Source: Thiobacillus sp. (GTDB taxonomy: Bacteria; Pseudomonadota; Gammaproteobacteria; Burkholderiales; Thiobacillaceae). From it: 64,000 nt of DNA. Below are positions 15,946 through 25,758 of this stretch, piece after piece. The stretch covers positions 1 through 64,000 of the forward strand of contig JAIBFA010000034.1 in NCBI GenBank assembly GCA_019459325.1, in the 5' to 3' direction. Position 1 is the stretch's first letter. Each line of letters opens with the position of its first letter. Under the pieces are notes generated by a model, which worked only from the letters and a program-made list of their open reading frames with translations, searched no databases and had not been told where the DNA came from. The position numbers and the translations under genes were made by a program.

Positions 15946-18900
15946 ATGCCAACCCTATCCAACGTCCACACCGAGATGGTCTTCGAAGACGAGCTGTGCA
16001 CCCACCTGGTGGCCAACGGCTGGTCCATCCGCACTCACCTGAGGGACGCCACCGGCTACAGCCGTGAACTGGCCCTGTTTCCCGACGACCTGCTGGCCTT
16101 CGTCCAGGAGACCCAGCCCGCCGAGTGGGCCAAGTTCAAGAAGTGGCACAACGGCCAGTCCGAGCAGATCTTCGTGAAGCGCGTGGCCGAGCAGCTGGAT
16201 AAGCACGGCACCCTGCACCTGCTGCGCAGCGGCTTCAAGGACCGTGACGCCAAGTTCTTCCTGTGCCAGTTCCGCCCGGCGCACTACAAGAACCAGCAGC
16301 TAGTGGATTGGTACCAGGCCAACCGCCTGACCTGCATCCGGCAGCTGCATTACAGCCTCCACAACGAGAACAGCATCGACCTGGTGCTGTTCGTCAACGG
16401 CATCCCGGTGGCCACGTCCGAGCTGAAGACGGACATGACCCAGAACATCGTGGATGCCGTGAACCAGTACAAGCACGACCGGCATCCCAAGGACCCCAAG
16501 ACCAAGGAACCGGAGGCCCTGCTGCAGTTCAAAACGCGGGCCCTGGTGCACTTCGCCGTTTCGACCGACGAGGCCTACATGGCGACCCGCCTGGCCGGGC
16601 CGGATACGCGGTTCCTACCCTTCAACCTGGGCAAGCCGGATGGCCTCGGCGGCCGCGGTGCTGGCAACCCGGCCGCGCCCGACGACAAGGGATACCCGAC
16701 CTGGTATCTGTGGGAAAAGATCTGGGACCGCGACGTCTGGCTGGAGATCCTGGGCAACTTCCTCCACCTCAAGCGCGAGGAAGAAGAGATCGCGGGCAAG
16801 AAGCTGATCTCCGAAAGCCTGATTTTCCCCCGGTACCACCAGCTCGACGCGGTCGTGAACCTGGTCTACAGCGCCACCCACGAGGGCGCCGGCAAGACCT
16901 ATCTGGTCCAGCACAGCGCCGGCTCCGGCAAGTCGAACACGATCGCCTGGACCGCGCACCGGCTGGCTTCGCTGCACGACGCCGCCGGCAAGAAAATCTT
17001 CGACACGGTCGTCGTCATCACCGACCGCAAGGTGCTCGACCGCCAGTTACAGGAGACCATCTCACAGTTCGAGCAGAAGGATGGCGTGGTCATGAAAATC
17101 GATCAGGACAGCCAGCAGCTGGCCGACGCGTTGAACGCGAACACCCCCATCATCGTTACCACGCTCCAGAAGTTCTCCTTCATCACCGAGAAGGTCCAGG
17201 GCCTTGCTGCCAAGCGCTTTGCGCTGATCGTCGACGAGGCCCATTCGAGCCAGACCGGGGCGGCCGCGAAGAATGCCAAAAAGGCCCTGACCTCCGGGGC
17301 GAAGAACCCGCCCCTGACCGTCACACTGGCCGGCGAGGAGCACACCATCACCCCGGACGTCGCGATCGATCCTGAGGAGGTTACGGCCGAGGACGTGATC
17401 AACGAGGTCATGGCTTCGAGGACGCGCCCCGCGAACGTTAGCTACTTCGCCTTCACGGCCACGCCCAAGCCTAAAACCCTGGAGCTGTTCGGCCGACCCG
17501 GCAAGGATGGGGTGCCTGAGCCGTTCCATGTCTACTCGATGCGCCAGGCCATCGAGGAAGGCTTCATCATGGACGTGCTGAAGAACTACGTCTCCTACGC
17601 GGCTTACTACAAGCTGGGCTCGCAGGCCGACCAGAAACTGGTTCCGGCCGGGAAGGCCAAGAAGTCCCTTGCCCGCTTCGCCAGCCTCCACGAAACCAAC
17701 ATCGCGCAGAAGGTGGCGGTCATTGTGGAGCACTTTCGGACGACGGTCATGCCCAAGATTGGCGGCAAGGCCAAGGCCATGGTGGTGACGAACGGCCGCG
17801 TGGCCGCCGTCCGCTACAAGCTAGCCATGGACCGGTACCTGAAAGACTTGGCCGCGAAGGACCCGGCCTACGCGCAGATGGGCACCCTGGTCGCGTACTC
17901 CGGCAGCGTCAAGGATGCAGAATCCGGCCCGGACGAATTCACCGAGTCCGGCATGAACGCCATCCATGGCCGTGAGCCGGCGGAGGCCTTCAAGGAAGAT
18001 GAGTACCGGCTGCTGCTGGTCGCCAACAAGTACCAGACGGGGTTCGACCAGCCCTTGCTGCACACCATGTACGTCGACAAGAAGCTGTCCGGCGTGCTGG
18101 CGGTCCAGACACTGTCCCGCCTGAACCGCGTATGCCCCGGCAAGAACGAGACCTTTGTGCTGGACTTCGTGAACAAGCCCGAGGACATTCTGGCGTCCTT
18201 CAAGCCTTACTACCGTACGGCTGAGCTTGAGGATGTCACCGACCCCAATCTTGTGCACGAGCTGCACATCAAGCTCGACCAGGCGAAGGTCTATCACTGG
18301 AACGAGGTGGAAGCGTTCGCCAAGGCGTTCTTCGACCCCAAGCGCAAGCAGTCGGCCCTGCACGGGCACCTGAAACCAGCCTATGACCGCTGGAAGGACC
18401 TGGATGCCGCGGAGGCCGAGCAGTTCCGCAAGAACCTTGGCACCTTTATCCGGATGTACGATTTCCTATCCCAGATCATCCCTTACGATGACCTGGAGCT
18501 GGAGCAGCTGTATGCCTTCGGCAAGCATCTGATGCCGCGGCTGGTCGAGCATGGCGGCGGCGGTTTGCCTGACCTGACCGCCGACGTGAAGCTGACGCAC
18601 TACCGGCTGCAGAAGCTCGGCGAGCAGAAGCTTGACCTGGAGACAGGGGATGTTGTGAAGCTGCACCCGTCGACGGGTGCAGGCCCCAAGGCCCGGCCCT
18701 CAGACGACGAGGTGGAGCTGCGTGAGATCGTCGAGAAGATGAACGACCTGTTCTCCGGTAGCCTGACCGAAGCCGATCTGGTCGGTTACGTCGCGACCAT
18801 GAAGGGCAAGCTGCTCGCCAACGACCGGCTCGCCGACCAGGCGGCCAGCAACACGGAGGAGCAGTTCGCCATGGGCGACTTCCCCGTCATTCTTACGGAC

Positions 18901-19035
18901 ATCGTGATCGAGGGCCAGGAGGCACACAACGCCATCGCCGACCAGCTGCTGCAAGATAAGCGGGTCTTCGCGGCCATGCAGGGGATGCTCGCCCGGATGG
19001 TGTACCGGGCCTTTCAGAACAAGGGCGCGGGCTGA
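15946..19035 (+). CDS. hsdR: Type I restriction endonuclease subunit R
   Basis: Nuclease region ATSELKTDMTQNIVDAVNQY; helicase motifs HSAGSGKSNTIAW, VDEAHSSQ, TATPKP. Confidence 0.95.
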   Translation: MPTLSNVHTEMVFEDELCTHLVANGWSIRTHLRDATGYSRELALFPDDLLAFVQETQPAEWAKFKKWHNGQSEQIFVKRVAEQLDKHGTLHLLRSGFKDRDAKFFLCQFRPAHYKNQQLVDWYQANRLTCIRQLHYSLHNENSIDLVLFVNGIPVATSELKTDMTQNIVDAVNQYKHDRHPKDPKTKEPEALLQFKTRALVHFAVSTDEAYMATRLAGPDTRFLPFNLGKPDGLGGRGAGNPAAPDDKGYPTWYLWEKIWDRDVWLEILGNFLHLKREEEEIAGKKLISESLIFPRYHQLDAVVNLVYSATHEGAGKTYLVQHSAGSGKSNTIAWTAHRLASLHDAAGKKIFDTVVVITDRKVLDRQLQETISQFEQKDGVVMKIDQDSQQLADALNANTPIIVTTLQKFSFITEKVQGLAAKRFALIVDEAHSSQTGAAAKNAKKALTSGAKNPPLTVTLAGEEHTITPDVAIDPEEVTAEDVINEVMASRTRPANVSYFAFTATPKPKTLELFGRPGKDGVPEPFHVYSMRQAIEEGFIMDVLKNYVSYAAYYKLGSQADQKLVPAGKAKKSLARFASLHETNIAQKVAVIVEHFRTTVMPKIGGKAKAMVVTNGRVAAVRYKLAMDRYLKDLAAKDPAYAQMGTLVAYSGSVKDAESGPDEFTESGMNAIHGREPAEAFKEDEYRLLLVANKYQTGFDQPLLHTMYVDKKLSGVLAVQTLSRLNRVCPGKNETFVLDFVNKPEDILASFKPYYRTAELEDVTDPNLVHELHIKLDQAKVYHWNEVEAFAKAFFDPKRKQSALHGHLKPAYDRWKDLDAAEAEQFRKNLGTFIRMYDFLSQIIPYDDLELEQLYAFGKHLMPRLVEHGGGGLPDLTADVKLTHYRLQKLGEQKLDLETGDVVKLHPSTGAGPKARPSDDEVELREIVEKMNDLFSGSLTEADLVGYVATMKGKLLANDRLADQAASNTEEQFAMGDFPVILTDIVIEGQEAHNAIADQLLQDKRVFAAMQGMLARMVYRAFQNKGAG

Positions 19036-19076
19036 CGCCTGTGGATAACCTCAGGCAGGGGCAGTAAACTCGCGCC

Positions 19077-19739
19077 TTGACCGATCTCAAAAAGAAGCTG
19101 ATGACCGTTGTAGCTTATCGTATCGTCCTTGTAGACACTAACTGCTTTCTTCGGCTCTACCAATCTCCGGCAAGCCCGCTCCTGGGCCAGGATATTGGGG
19201 GCTACCGGCTGCTAACCCTTGGTTGCCTGATTGATGAGTTCCTTGAGAACCCGGCTCTCGTGCTGAATTACCGGTGGATCTCGAGCAAGCCAATAATCGA
19301 TGAGGTCCAGAAGGCCAAACTCAAGATCTCTGAAATCTACAAACGCAAAGTGCGCGCTAACAGCCTAGAGCTAAAGCTTTTCGCTGACACCTTCATCCGT
19401 GATTATTGTCGTAAGCGCAAGATTGTTCCCCGAGGGCTCTCGTCACGAGATCTGGAGCTCCTCGGCACCGCAATTGTGCTCAAGTGCGTCATTGCAACCG
19501 ACGAATGGCCCCTCACTCAGGTCTCCAAAGAATTGATGGAGGACCCTGATTACGAGATCGAGATATTCAACAGTCTCGACGTGCTAAGTATTCTGGAATC
19601 GCACGGGAGACTGAGCGCGGATGAGCGCAGGCAGACTGTTGACTCCTGGAAACGGCTGAGCGAGAAACTGCCTCGAGACTGGGAGGCGCAGTATCAGTTG
19701 CTGTTCGGCGAAGCCCCAGGTTCACCCGACGAGGAGTGA
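19077..19739 (+). CDS. PIN-domain protein, toxin-like
   Basis: RIVLVDTNCFLRLY and VIATDEWPL; start could be TTG 19077 or ATG 19101. Confidence 0.6.
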   Translation: MTDLKKKLMTVVAYRIVLVDTNCFLRLYQSPASPLLGQDIGGYRLLTLGCLIDEFLENPALVLNYRWISSKPIIDEVQKAKLKISEIYKRKVRANSLELKLFADTFIRDYCRKRKIVPRGLSSRDLELLGTAIVLKCVIATDEWPLTQVSKELMEDPDYEIEIFNSLDVLSILESHGRLSADERRQTVDSWKRLSEKLPRDWEAQYQLLFGEAPGSPDEE

Positions 19740-20863
19740 AGCCGCATCAGGAGATGTGACAGCTCTTGGGCTTGTCCAATCCCGATATTCAACGCCGATG
19801 CGATGAAGGAAGGATCCCTTCCGCCTTCGGCAACTTGCCATTGGGCCAGCGCCCTGAAAACGGGGGTGCTGAACTCGTCCTCTGACTTCAGAACGTATTC
19901 CTCGGCAGAAAGTTCTTTAACGCCAAACGTGGACTCGACCACAGTGGGCACACGAACCCGGTTGGTCTGCCAATCCGCCCAGAAGGCTCGAGTGTTCAGC
20001 CCGGTGGGTTCTTTCTTGTGAACTCTGGCGGCACGGTCAGCCTGGCTAAAGACGGTAACAACGGATATGCCGTAGCTGCCCGCATACCACGTAGCCCGCT
20101 CTTTGCGCTGTGAGTCCGAGGTGATGGCACAGAGTGCATCAACCGCCACTTCCATTGGGAAGAGCAGCTCCTGGGCGAATCGCTCGGCGAAGGCTTCCCC
20201 CTCGGCCCCCTGCAGGGCGTGCAATGAGTAGCAGTGCCCGAGTTCGTGCGCCAGCCAGTAGTTGAAGTCGTCGTCCCGTGAATTCAGACTGAACACCACC
20301 CACGATGTCCCCGACTCCGGCAGGAACACGCTCAGCGCGTTTTCGTGCCCGGCCTTCTTGCTGTCCCACAGGACTGGCACAAGCAGCGCGCCAAAGTCGT
20401 GAAGCAGCCCTAGCAACTGAGCTCGGGAAAGGGGGGCTTTAGGGGCCAGCCCAATACGGGCGCGAACCTGCCGTGCCGCTTCGCGAATGTACTCGTCATC
20501 CTGCTGAGGGTCTTCGAGAACAGGGGGGGCGAACACGGGCCGGCTGCGCACGAAAGGAACCAGTGCTCTGAGATGCGCCGCCAAGTCCTCGGCCGCTTCC
20601 AGTGCGGGCCCGGTTACAGGCCGATTCCTTTTGGTGCGGAACGCGATGAGGGGTGTGGGATCGGCCTCATCCACGGCGAAAAGCCTCTCAACCTCGAGTT
20701 GGAGGGCCACAGCCAGGGACTTCAGCTTGTTGGGACGCGGGATGGACTCCCCTGCGAGCCAATTGGAAACGGACTCCTTGCTCACTGAGCATTTCTCGGC
20801 GAGCGCTGTTTGGTTGAGCCCTTGCCCAACCATGGCAGACTTGATGAGTGTGGTGTTCAGCAT
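19694..20863 (-). CDS. XRE HTH plus ImmA/IrrE metallopeptidase-domain protein
   Basis: HTH LNQTALAEKCSVSKESVSNWLAGES; HELGHCYSLHA; ATG at 20863 chosen. Confidence 0.85.
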   Translation of the reverse strand: MLNTTLIKSAMVGQGLNQTALAEKCSVSKESVSNWLAGESIPRPNKLKSLAVALQLEVERLFAVDEADPTPLIAFRTKRNRPVTGPALEAAEDLAAHLRALVPFVRSRPVFAPPVLEDPQQDDEYIREAARQVRARIGLAPKAPLSRAQLLGLLHDFGALLVPVLWDSKKAGHENALSVFLPESGTSWVVFSLNSRDDDFNYWLAHELGHCYSLHALQGAEGEAFAERFAQELLFPMEVAVDALCAITSDSQRKERATWYAGSYGISVVTVFSQADRAARVHKKEPTGLNTRAFWADWQTNRVRVPTVVESTFGVKELSAEEYVLKSEDEFSTPVFRALAQWQVAEGGRDPSFIASALNIGIGQAQELSHLLMRLHSSSGEPGASPNSN

Positions 20864-21032
20864 GGCGTTGGAGGTTAGCTTAGGTAAGCCCGATTGGTCA
20901 AGTTTCGTCAAGTTGTATAGGGATAATAGGTTATTTAAGCGTGGCTGCCTGGCAACACGCCGGCCTTGCGCTTCCGGTTGACTGCCCCATCCGGTTGCCG
21001 CCGCACCCCAGCCTGCGCACTCCAAGCGCAAC

Positions 21033-22946
21033 TCAAGCCGCAGCGGCTGCAACCCCAGGTGCAACAGCCTCGGCGCTTTCGCCGATTGGCTCTTCCGGCC
21101 TCCGAACGAAATACAGGATGTCCTCTGACGCCACTGGTCCGCGTGCCAAACCCATCCGCATCGCCGGCGTCATGCCGTCCTCGCCGACCTCACAATAGTT
21201 GAAGTAGACCCGGAAGACCTCCAGCATCTTGGCGAGGATGGCAGGGTCGTAGGCATTCTTGCCGAACCACCTGCGCTCGCCAGACGAGGCGCTGACGATC
21301 CCGCGCTCAGCCAGCGTTACGCCCCTCCGCACCTGCATAAAGAAGCGGTCGATGGACCGAAGCGAGGCCTTCCGGTAGAGCCTGGCCGCGTGGTTCAGCT
21401 GTGACTCCCGCGCCTCCGGGTCTTCCGCGGGCTCCTCGATGTCCGTGAGCCAGCAGACCTGCTTCTCGGGCTCGCGCATGTCGGGCAGTGGGTGCCACAG
21501 CCACCGGTCCTGCCACTTTCCGATAGTCCTCAGGCGTTCCATTTCCGCCCGGAGCATCCGGATCTCTGCCTCCCGCGCGCTCAGCCCCTCATCTGCCTGC
21601 AGCTTCTTGAGCCGCTGCTGGGCCTGGCGCACCAGATTCCGCTTGGTGTCGACGGTGGCCTCTTTCAGCACCCGGACGTAGTAGGCATCGGCAGTCCGGT
21701 CAAGGACTCGCTTGGGCACGGCAGCCATAATGGCAGCACGTAGCCCTGATTCCTGGTCGACGAAGAATCTGAGCTTTTCCGCACCCCTGAGCAGCCGCGT
21801 GACGAACTGGATGTGCGCGTTCATGGAAACCTGTTCGTGGATCTGCATGCCCCGTACCGGCACGCGAGTAGAGGGCTGCGGCCCATCCCCTGCCTCGATG
21901 TTGTCCCGGCCCACAGCGTCCGCGTAAGTGGCCTCAATGGCCTTTTCCAGCCCCTCTGCGGTGCTCCCTTCCGCCCGTTTTCTGCCGTCGGCGCGCTTGG
22001 CCGCGTCCTCGAAGTCCTGAGGAAGCCAGACTCGCGCGTAGCGGCGAAAGGGTTGGCTCAGCTTGTCGTCCCCGTAACGGGGCATATCGGCGAGTACCTC
22101 GTCGGTGGTGATATCTGGGTCGTAGTTGAGGTGCACGCCGTAGACGTACCCCGTCTCGAGGTCAGCGCTGCCGCAGGAGAGCAGGAGCGTGTTGCGACGG
22201 TCCTTGCGGGTGGTCCAGTTGACCATGAGGGCCTGGCGATCGACCGTGATGTAGCGCTTGCCAAGGTTGTCGGCGAACGCCAGCACGCGCTCCCGCTCAC
22301 CCGCGAACTGGCGGCACTGCCGCCAGATAAAGTCGATTCGCCGGTACAGGGTGCCCGGCGTGATGCCGAGGAGCTTGATGGTTCGCCGCAGCGGGACGGA
22401 GTTGACTAGGTGCTCGAAGATGTCGCGGTTGCGATGGGTTTCCCGCTGCCGGTGGGTCGCCTTGCCTCCGTGAGCGAAGACGCTCTTGCAGGCCTTGCAG
22501 CGGTAGCGCGGGGTGCCGTGGGTCGAGGTACCGAACCGCACGTAGTTCTTGGGCGCCTTGGTTATAGGGACGTCGTAGAACTCGCACTCGTCGTTGGTGC
22601 ATGCCGGGCCGCTGGGTGGCTCGAGGTAGGCACTGATGCGCAGCAGTTCCTCGGCGATCGCGAGGTTGCTCTGCATGGGGATGCGCTCATTGCATAGTTC
22701 GCATTGAAGGGTCGGCTCATCACGTCCATGGGCGCCAACAATGTAGTCCCCTTGGCCCGGCGGCGGAGGAACGAAGCCCACAGGTGGACGCCCGCGAGGA
22801 ATGCGCGGGCTGTCCTTCGGGGGCACGCCGAAGTTGGCGCACAGGGGGTTTTTGCAGTGGTTTACCTGGATGCCGGCAGCCGTTGGCGGGTGCCGCCAAG
22901 GCCATTTTCCTGAAGACGATTTCTTCTTGGACAAAATGCGCTCCAC
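21033..22946 (-). CDS. Putative DDE transposase with N-terminal zinc ribbons
   Basis: CKNPLCANFG, CELC, YRCKACKSVF; core ITVDRQALMVNW and FVDQESGLRAAI; C-terminal TPAMRMGLA; next to TIR; GTG start. Confidence 0.7.
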   Translation of the reverse strand: MERILSKKKSSSGKWPWRHPPTAAGIQVNHCKNPLCANFGVPPKDSPRIPRGRPPVGFVPPPPGQGDYIVGAHGRDEPTLQCELCNERIPMQSNLAIAEELLRISAYLEPPSGPACTNDECEFYDVPITKAPKNYVRFGTSTHGTPRYRCKACKSVFAHGGKATHRQRETHRNRDIFEHLVNSVPLRRTIKLLGITPGTLYRRIDFIWRQCRQFAGERERVLAFADNLGKRYITVDRQALMVNWTTRKDRRNTLLLSCGSADLETGYVYGVHLNYDPDITTDEVLADMPRYGDDKLSQPFRRYARVWLPQDFEDAAKRADGRKRAEGSTAEGLEKAIEATYADAVGRDNIEAGDGPQPSTRVPVRGMQIHEQVSMNAHIQFVTRLLRGAEKLRFFVDQESGLRAAIMAAVPKRVLDRTADAYYVRVLKEATVDTKRNLVRQAQQRLKKLQADEGLSAREAEIRMLRAEMERLRTIGKWQDRWLWHPLPDMREPEKQVCWLTDIEEPAEDPEARESQLNHAARLYRKASLRSIDRFFMQVRRGVTLAERGIVSASSGERRWFGKNAYDPAILAKMLEVFRVYFNYCEVGEDGMTPAMRMGLARGPVASEDILYFVRRPEEPIGESAEAVAPGVAAAAA

Positions 22947-22969
22947 ATCATAGATATGGAGCGCATTTT
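22933..22969 (-). promoter_or_regulatory. 13-bp inverted repeat overlapping transposase start codon
   Basis: AAAATGCGCTCCA-N11-TGGAGCGCATTTT. Confidence 0.7.
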
Positions 22970-22989
22970 AGGTCCGTCCGAAGACGGGA

Positions 22990-23014
22990 ATCAACAGTTT
23001 AACGTAACGGCTAG
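22990..23014 (-). repeat. Right terminal inverted repeat
   Basis: Exact reverse complement of 8055-8079. Confidence 0.95.
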
Positions 23015-23024
23015 CCCGATTGGG
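23015..23024. repeat. Right copy of 10-bp target-site duplication
   Basis: CCCGATTGGG, as at 8045-8054. Confidence 0.85.
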
Positions 23025-23126
23025 GGCCGTTTTCTTTTGGTGCATGGTCGATCAAGCAGAATTCCGCCCAGTTCCAGATCCGGCTGACGTCTAACAATGA
23101 AATGTACTCAGGGCATATTCGACGGC

Positions 23127-23143
23127 TGTCGGAATTTTTTACA
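23127..23143 (+). promoter_or_regulatory. Shared upstream motif copy C (TGTCGGAATTTTTTACA)
   Basis: Same motif as copies A, B, D. Confidence 0.7.
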
Positions 23144-23236
23144 TTCACGGAATATATGGCCATGGTTCTGTGGATAAATTATTTTAATTTTATTCAGGTG
23201 GTTGATAGTACAAGTGAATAAATTAAATACATGGAA

Positions 23237-23254
23237 TTGGCATTCGTATTGCTT
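23237..23254 (+). promoter_or_regulatory. Sigma-54-like promoter C (TTGGCATTCGTATTGCTT)
   Basis: GG-N10-GC, 96 bp after motif C. Confidence 0.75.
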
Positions 23255-23376
23255 ATCTTCCTGCCGTGATTTTATTGTTGGCTCGTGACGCGTTGTTGAT
23301 AGCTTGTGCTGCTATCGACTCGGTGCGTTAAATCTGCTTATGACTAATACATAAAAAACACGAGGAGGAGGGTTGT

Positions 23377-24162
23377 ATGAGCGTTTCGTTCGACAAACCA
23401 AGAGCAAAGACCAGGCTGGTGGCGTTTGCCTTGCTGTTCGGCCTGTCTGGCGCCGGTACCGCCCAGGCCGTTACTTTATTCAGTGAGGATTTCGAGGGGT
23501 ATACCAGTTTCCCCACTTGGGATCCGTTCTTGGATCCGGTCAATGCCGGCATCCCCACGATTTCCGAGGGTGCAAACGAGGTCTGGTATGGTGCTCGCTT
23601 CGAGACGCCGGACAACGGCACGATCGATGCTGATCTGGCCGTGCAGCAGTTCGGCGGGATCTTGAGCAGCAACAACACCCATACCGGCCGGGTGGAAGAC
23701 GACGCCGGCATGCTGCTCAGGATCGACACGACCGGCATGAGCAGCGTCAACCTGAGCTTTGACTGGCGTACTTTCCTGGTCAACTCCACCAGCGACCGTT
23801 TCGTCGTGGGCTACCACGTGGGGCCGATCGCCGATTTCGGGGCGTGCAGCGGCGAGGGTGAAACAGGCTGCTTCGCCGATCTGAGGACGAGCATGCCGTG
23901 GTCGGCTGGCAACTGGACCGAACTGCTGCGTGCCAGCAGGAGCAGCAGTTGGACCGGTGAATCCTATTTGCTTGGAAACGACGCCAACAACCAGTCCGAA
24001 GTCTGGATCGCATTCTGGATGGACAACGGCGAGGGCGATTACGCCAAGTTCGACAATGTGCTGGTCACCGCCGTCCCCGAAGCCGAAACCTACGCCATGA
24101 TGCTGGCCGGCCTGGGCCTGATCGGTTTCATGGCACGGAGACGCACCCGCGCGTCTGTCTGA
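23377..24162 (+). CDS. PEP-CTERM protein
   Basis: Signal peptide; VPEAETYAMMLAGLGLIGFMARRRTR. Confidence 0.92.
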   Translation: MSVSFDKPRAKTRLVAFALLFGLSGAGTAQAVTLFSEDFEGYTSFPTWDPFLDPVNAGIPTISEGANEVWYGARFETPDNGTIDADLAVQQFGGILSSNNTHTGRVEDDAGMLLRIDTTGMSSVNLSFDWRTFLVNSTSDRFVVGYHVGPIADFGACSGEGETGCFADLRTSMPWSAGNWTELLRASRSSSWTGESYLLGNDANNQSEVWIAFWMDNGEGDYAKFDNVLVTAVPEAETYAMMLAGLGLIGFMARRRTRASV

Positions 24163-24189
24163 TACCCCGTTCCAGTCGTTATATATATA

Positions 24190-24216
24190 GCGGCTTTCGC
24201 AAGAAAGCCGCTTTTT
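24190..24216 (+). terminator. Rho-independent terminator
   Basis: GCGGCTTTCGCAAGAAAGCCGCTTTTT. Confidence 0.85.
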
Positions 24217-24372
24217 ATTGGGGTCCCCGCCGATTCAATTATGGTTAACCCCTATCTGGTACTTTTGTTGGATAATGGCCGTGCCCTGTCGGTATCATGC
24301 AGGGTGAAAACCGATAAATAACGCGCCTGCCCACAGGCCACGGGAAACCCCCACCGTGACGACGTATCTGGA

Positions 24373-25758
24373 GTGATGACTAACCACAATCAGTGGCTGT
24401 TCCGACAGCAGCTTTCCGTTGTAACGCTCACCAAGATTCTGCTCGACCCTTTCGTGGCCGTCCTGGTGCTGATCGGCTGCACGCTGTATTTCGGCGAGCC
24501 CTTTCGCGGGCCGTATCCCATCCTCGCCCTCATCGTCTTCACCCTGACTTTCCCCGGAAAATGGCCCGAAGTCACCCTGCGCGCCTTCTGGAACGAGGTC
24601 GTCATGCCCTGGTTCTTCCTGTCCGGGCTGATTCTACTGTTCGGCTATTCCACCGGCTACCTGGACTGGTTCCCGCCCAACCTGGTGATGGCGTGGATGC
24701 TTGCCACCCCCGTTGCCATGTGGCTGGCGCACCGCGTCGTCCGCAAGATCCTGCCGCGCCTGCTGCTGCTGGAAGGCGGGCGCCGCCGTGCCATCGTCGT
24801 GGGCGCAGGGCATCTGGGCACCGAATTGCGCGGCCGCTTTGCCAACGACAGTGCGCTGGGCGTCGACGTGGTCGGCTTCTTCGATGACCGCACCCTCGAT
24901 CGCACCGAACTCGTCGACCCCCAAAAGCTGCTCGGCAAGTTGGTCGACATCCCGGAATACGTCAACCGCAACGGCATCGACCTCGTCTACATCACCCTGC
25001 CCATGGCCGCACAGCCGCGCACCCTGGGCCTGCTCGACGCCCTGCGCGACACCACCACCTCGGTCTATTTCGTGCCGGATATCTTCGTCTCCGACCTCAT
25101 CCAGGCGCGGGTCGATCATATACACGGCATGCCCGTGGTGGCGCTGACCGAAACCCCAACACTCGGCGTTTCCGGCATCGGCAAGCGCATCAGCGACGTC
25201 GTCATCGCCGGCCTCATCCTGCTGATGATCTGGCCGCTGCTGCTCATCCTGGCCGCCGGCGTCAAGCTGTCCTCGCCCGGCCCCGTCATCTTCAAACAGC
25301 GCCGCTACGGCCTCGACGGCCAGGAAATCCTCGTCTACAAATTCCGCTCCATGCGCGTCTGCGACGATGGCGACATCATCAAGCAGGCTGGCCGCTGCGA
25401 CCCCCGCATCACCCGCTTCGGCGCTTTCATCCGCCGCACCTCGCTCGACGAACTGCCGCAGTTCATCAACGTCCTGCAGGGCCGCATGAGCGTCGTCGGG
25501 CCGCGTCCCCATGCCGTCGCCCACAACGAGCAGTACCGCAAGCTCATCAAGGGCTACATGCTGCGCCACAAGGTCAAGCCCGGCATCACCGGCTGGGCCC
25601 AGGTCAACGGCCTGCGCGGCGAAACCGAAACCCTCGACAAGATGCGCGCCCGCGTCCAGTACGACATCGACTACATGCGCAACTGGTCGCTGGTGTTCGA
25701 CCTCATGATCATCGGCAAGACCCTCGCCGTCGTCTGGCGCGACCAGAACGCGTACTGA
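24373..25758 (+). CDS. Undecaprenyl-phosphate sugar phosphotransferase (EPS initiating enzyme)
   Basis: N-terminal TM segments; C-terminal bacterial sugar transferase motifs KRISDVVIAG...FRSMR...RRTSLDELPQFINVL...VGPRPH...VKPGITGWAQVNG. Confidence 0.93.
   Translation: MMTNHNQWLFRQQLSVVTLTKILLDPFVAVLVLIGCTLYFGEPFRGPYPILALIVFTLTFPGKWPEVTLRAFWNEVVMPWFFLSGLILLFGYSTGYLDWFPPNLVMAWMLATPVAMWLAHRVVRKILPRLLLLEGGRRRAIVVGAGHLGTELRGRFANDSALGVDVVGFFDDRTLDRTELVDPQKLLGKLVDIPEYVNRNGIDLVYITLPMAAQPRTLGLLDALRDTTTSVYFVPDIFVSDLIQARVDHIHGMPVVALTETPTLGVSGIGKRISDVVIAGLILLMIWPLLLILAAGVKLSSPGPVIFKQRRYGLDGQEILVYKFRSMRVCDDGDIIKQAGRCDPRITRFGAFIRRTSLDELPQFINVLQGRMSVVGPRPHAVAHNEQYRKLIKGYMLRHKVKPGITGWAQVNGLRGETETLDKMRARVQYDIDYMRNWSLVFDLMIIGKTLAVVWRDQNAY

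Larger units (their letters stand above)
8055..23014. mobile_element. 14,960-bp TIR-bounded transposon carrying type I R-M and nuclease cargo
   Basis: Perfect 25-bp TIRs, 10-bp TSD, transposase-like gene next to right TIR; removing it restores a perfect terminator hairpin. Confidence 0.9.

Noticed and set aside
16263-17375. 370-aa + ORF inside hsdR
   Set aside because: Alternative frame of hsdR; Arg/Pro/Gly-rich with no domain.
24256-24273. TGGTACTTTTGTTGGA as a sigma-54 promoter for the sugar transferase
   Set aside because: -12 element is GG rather than GC and no TGTCGG motif was seen upstream.
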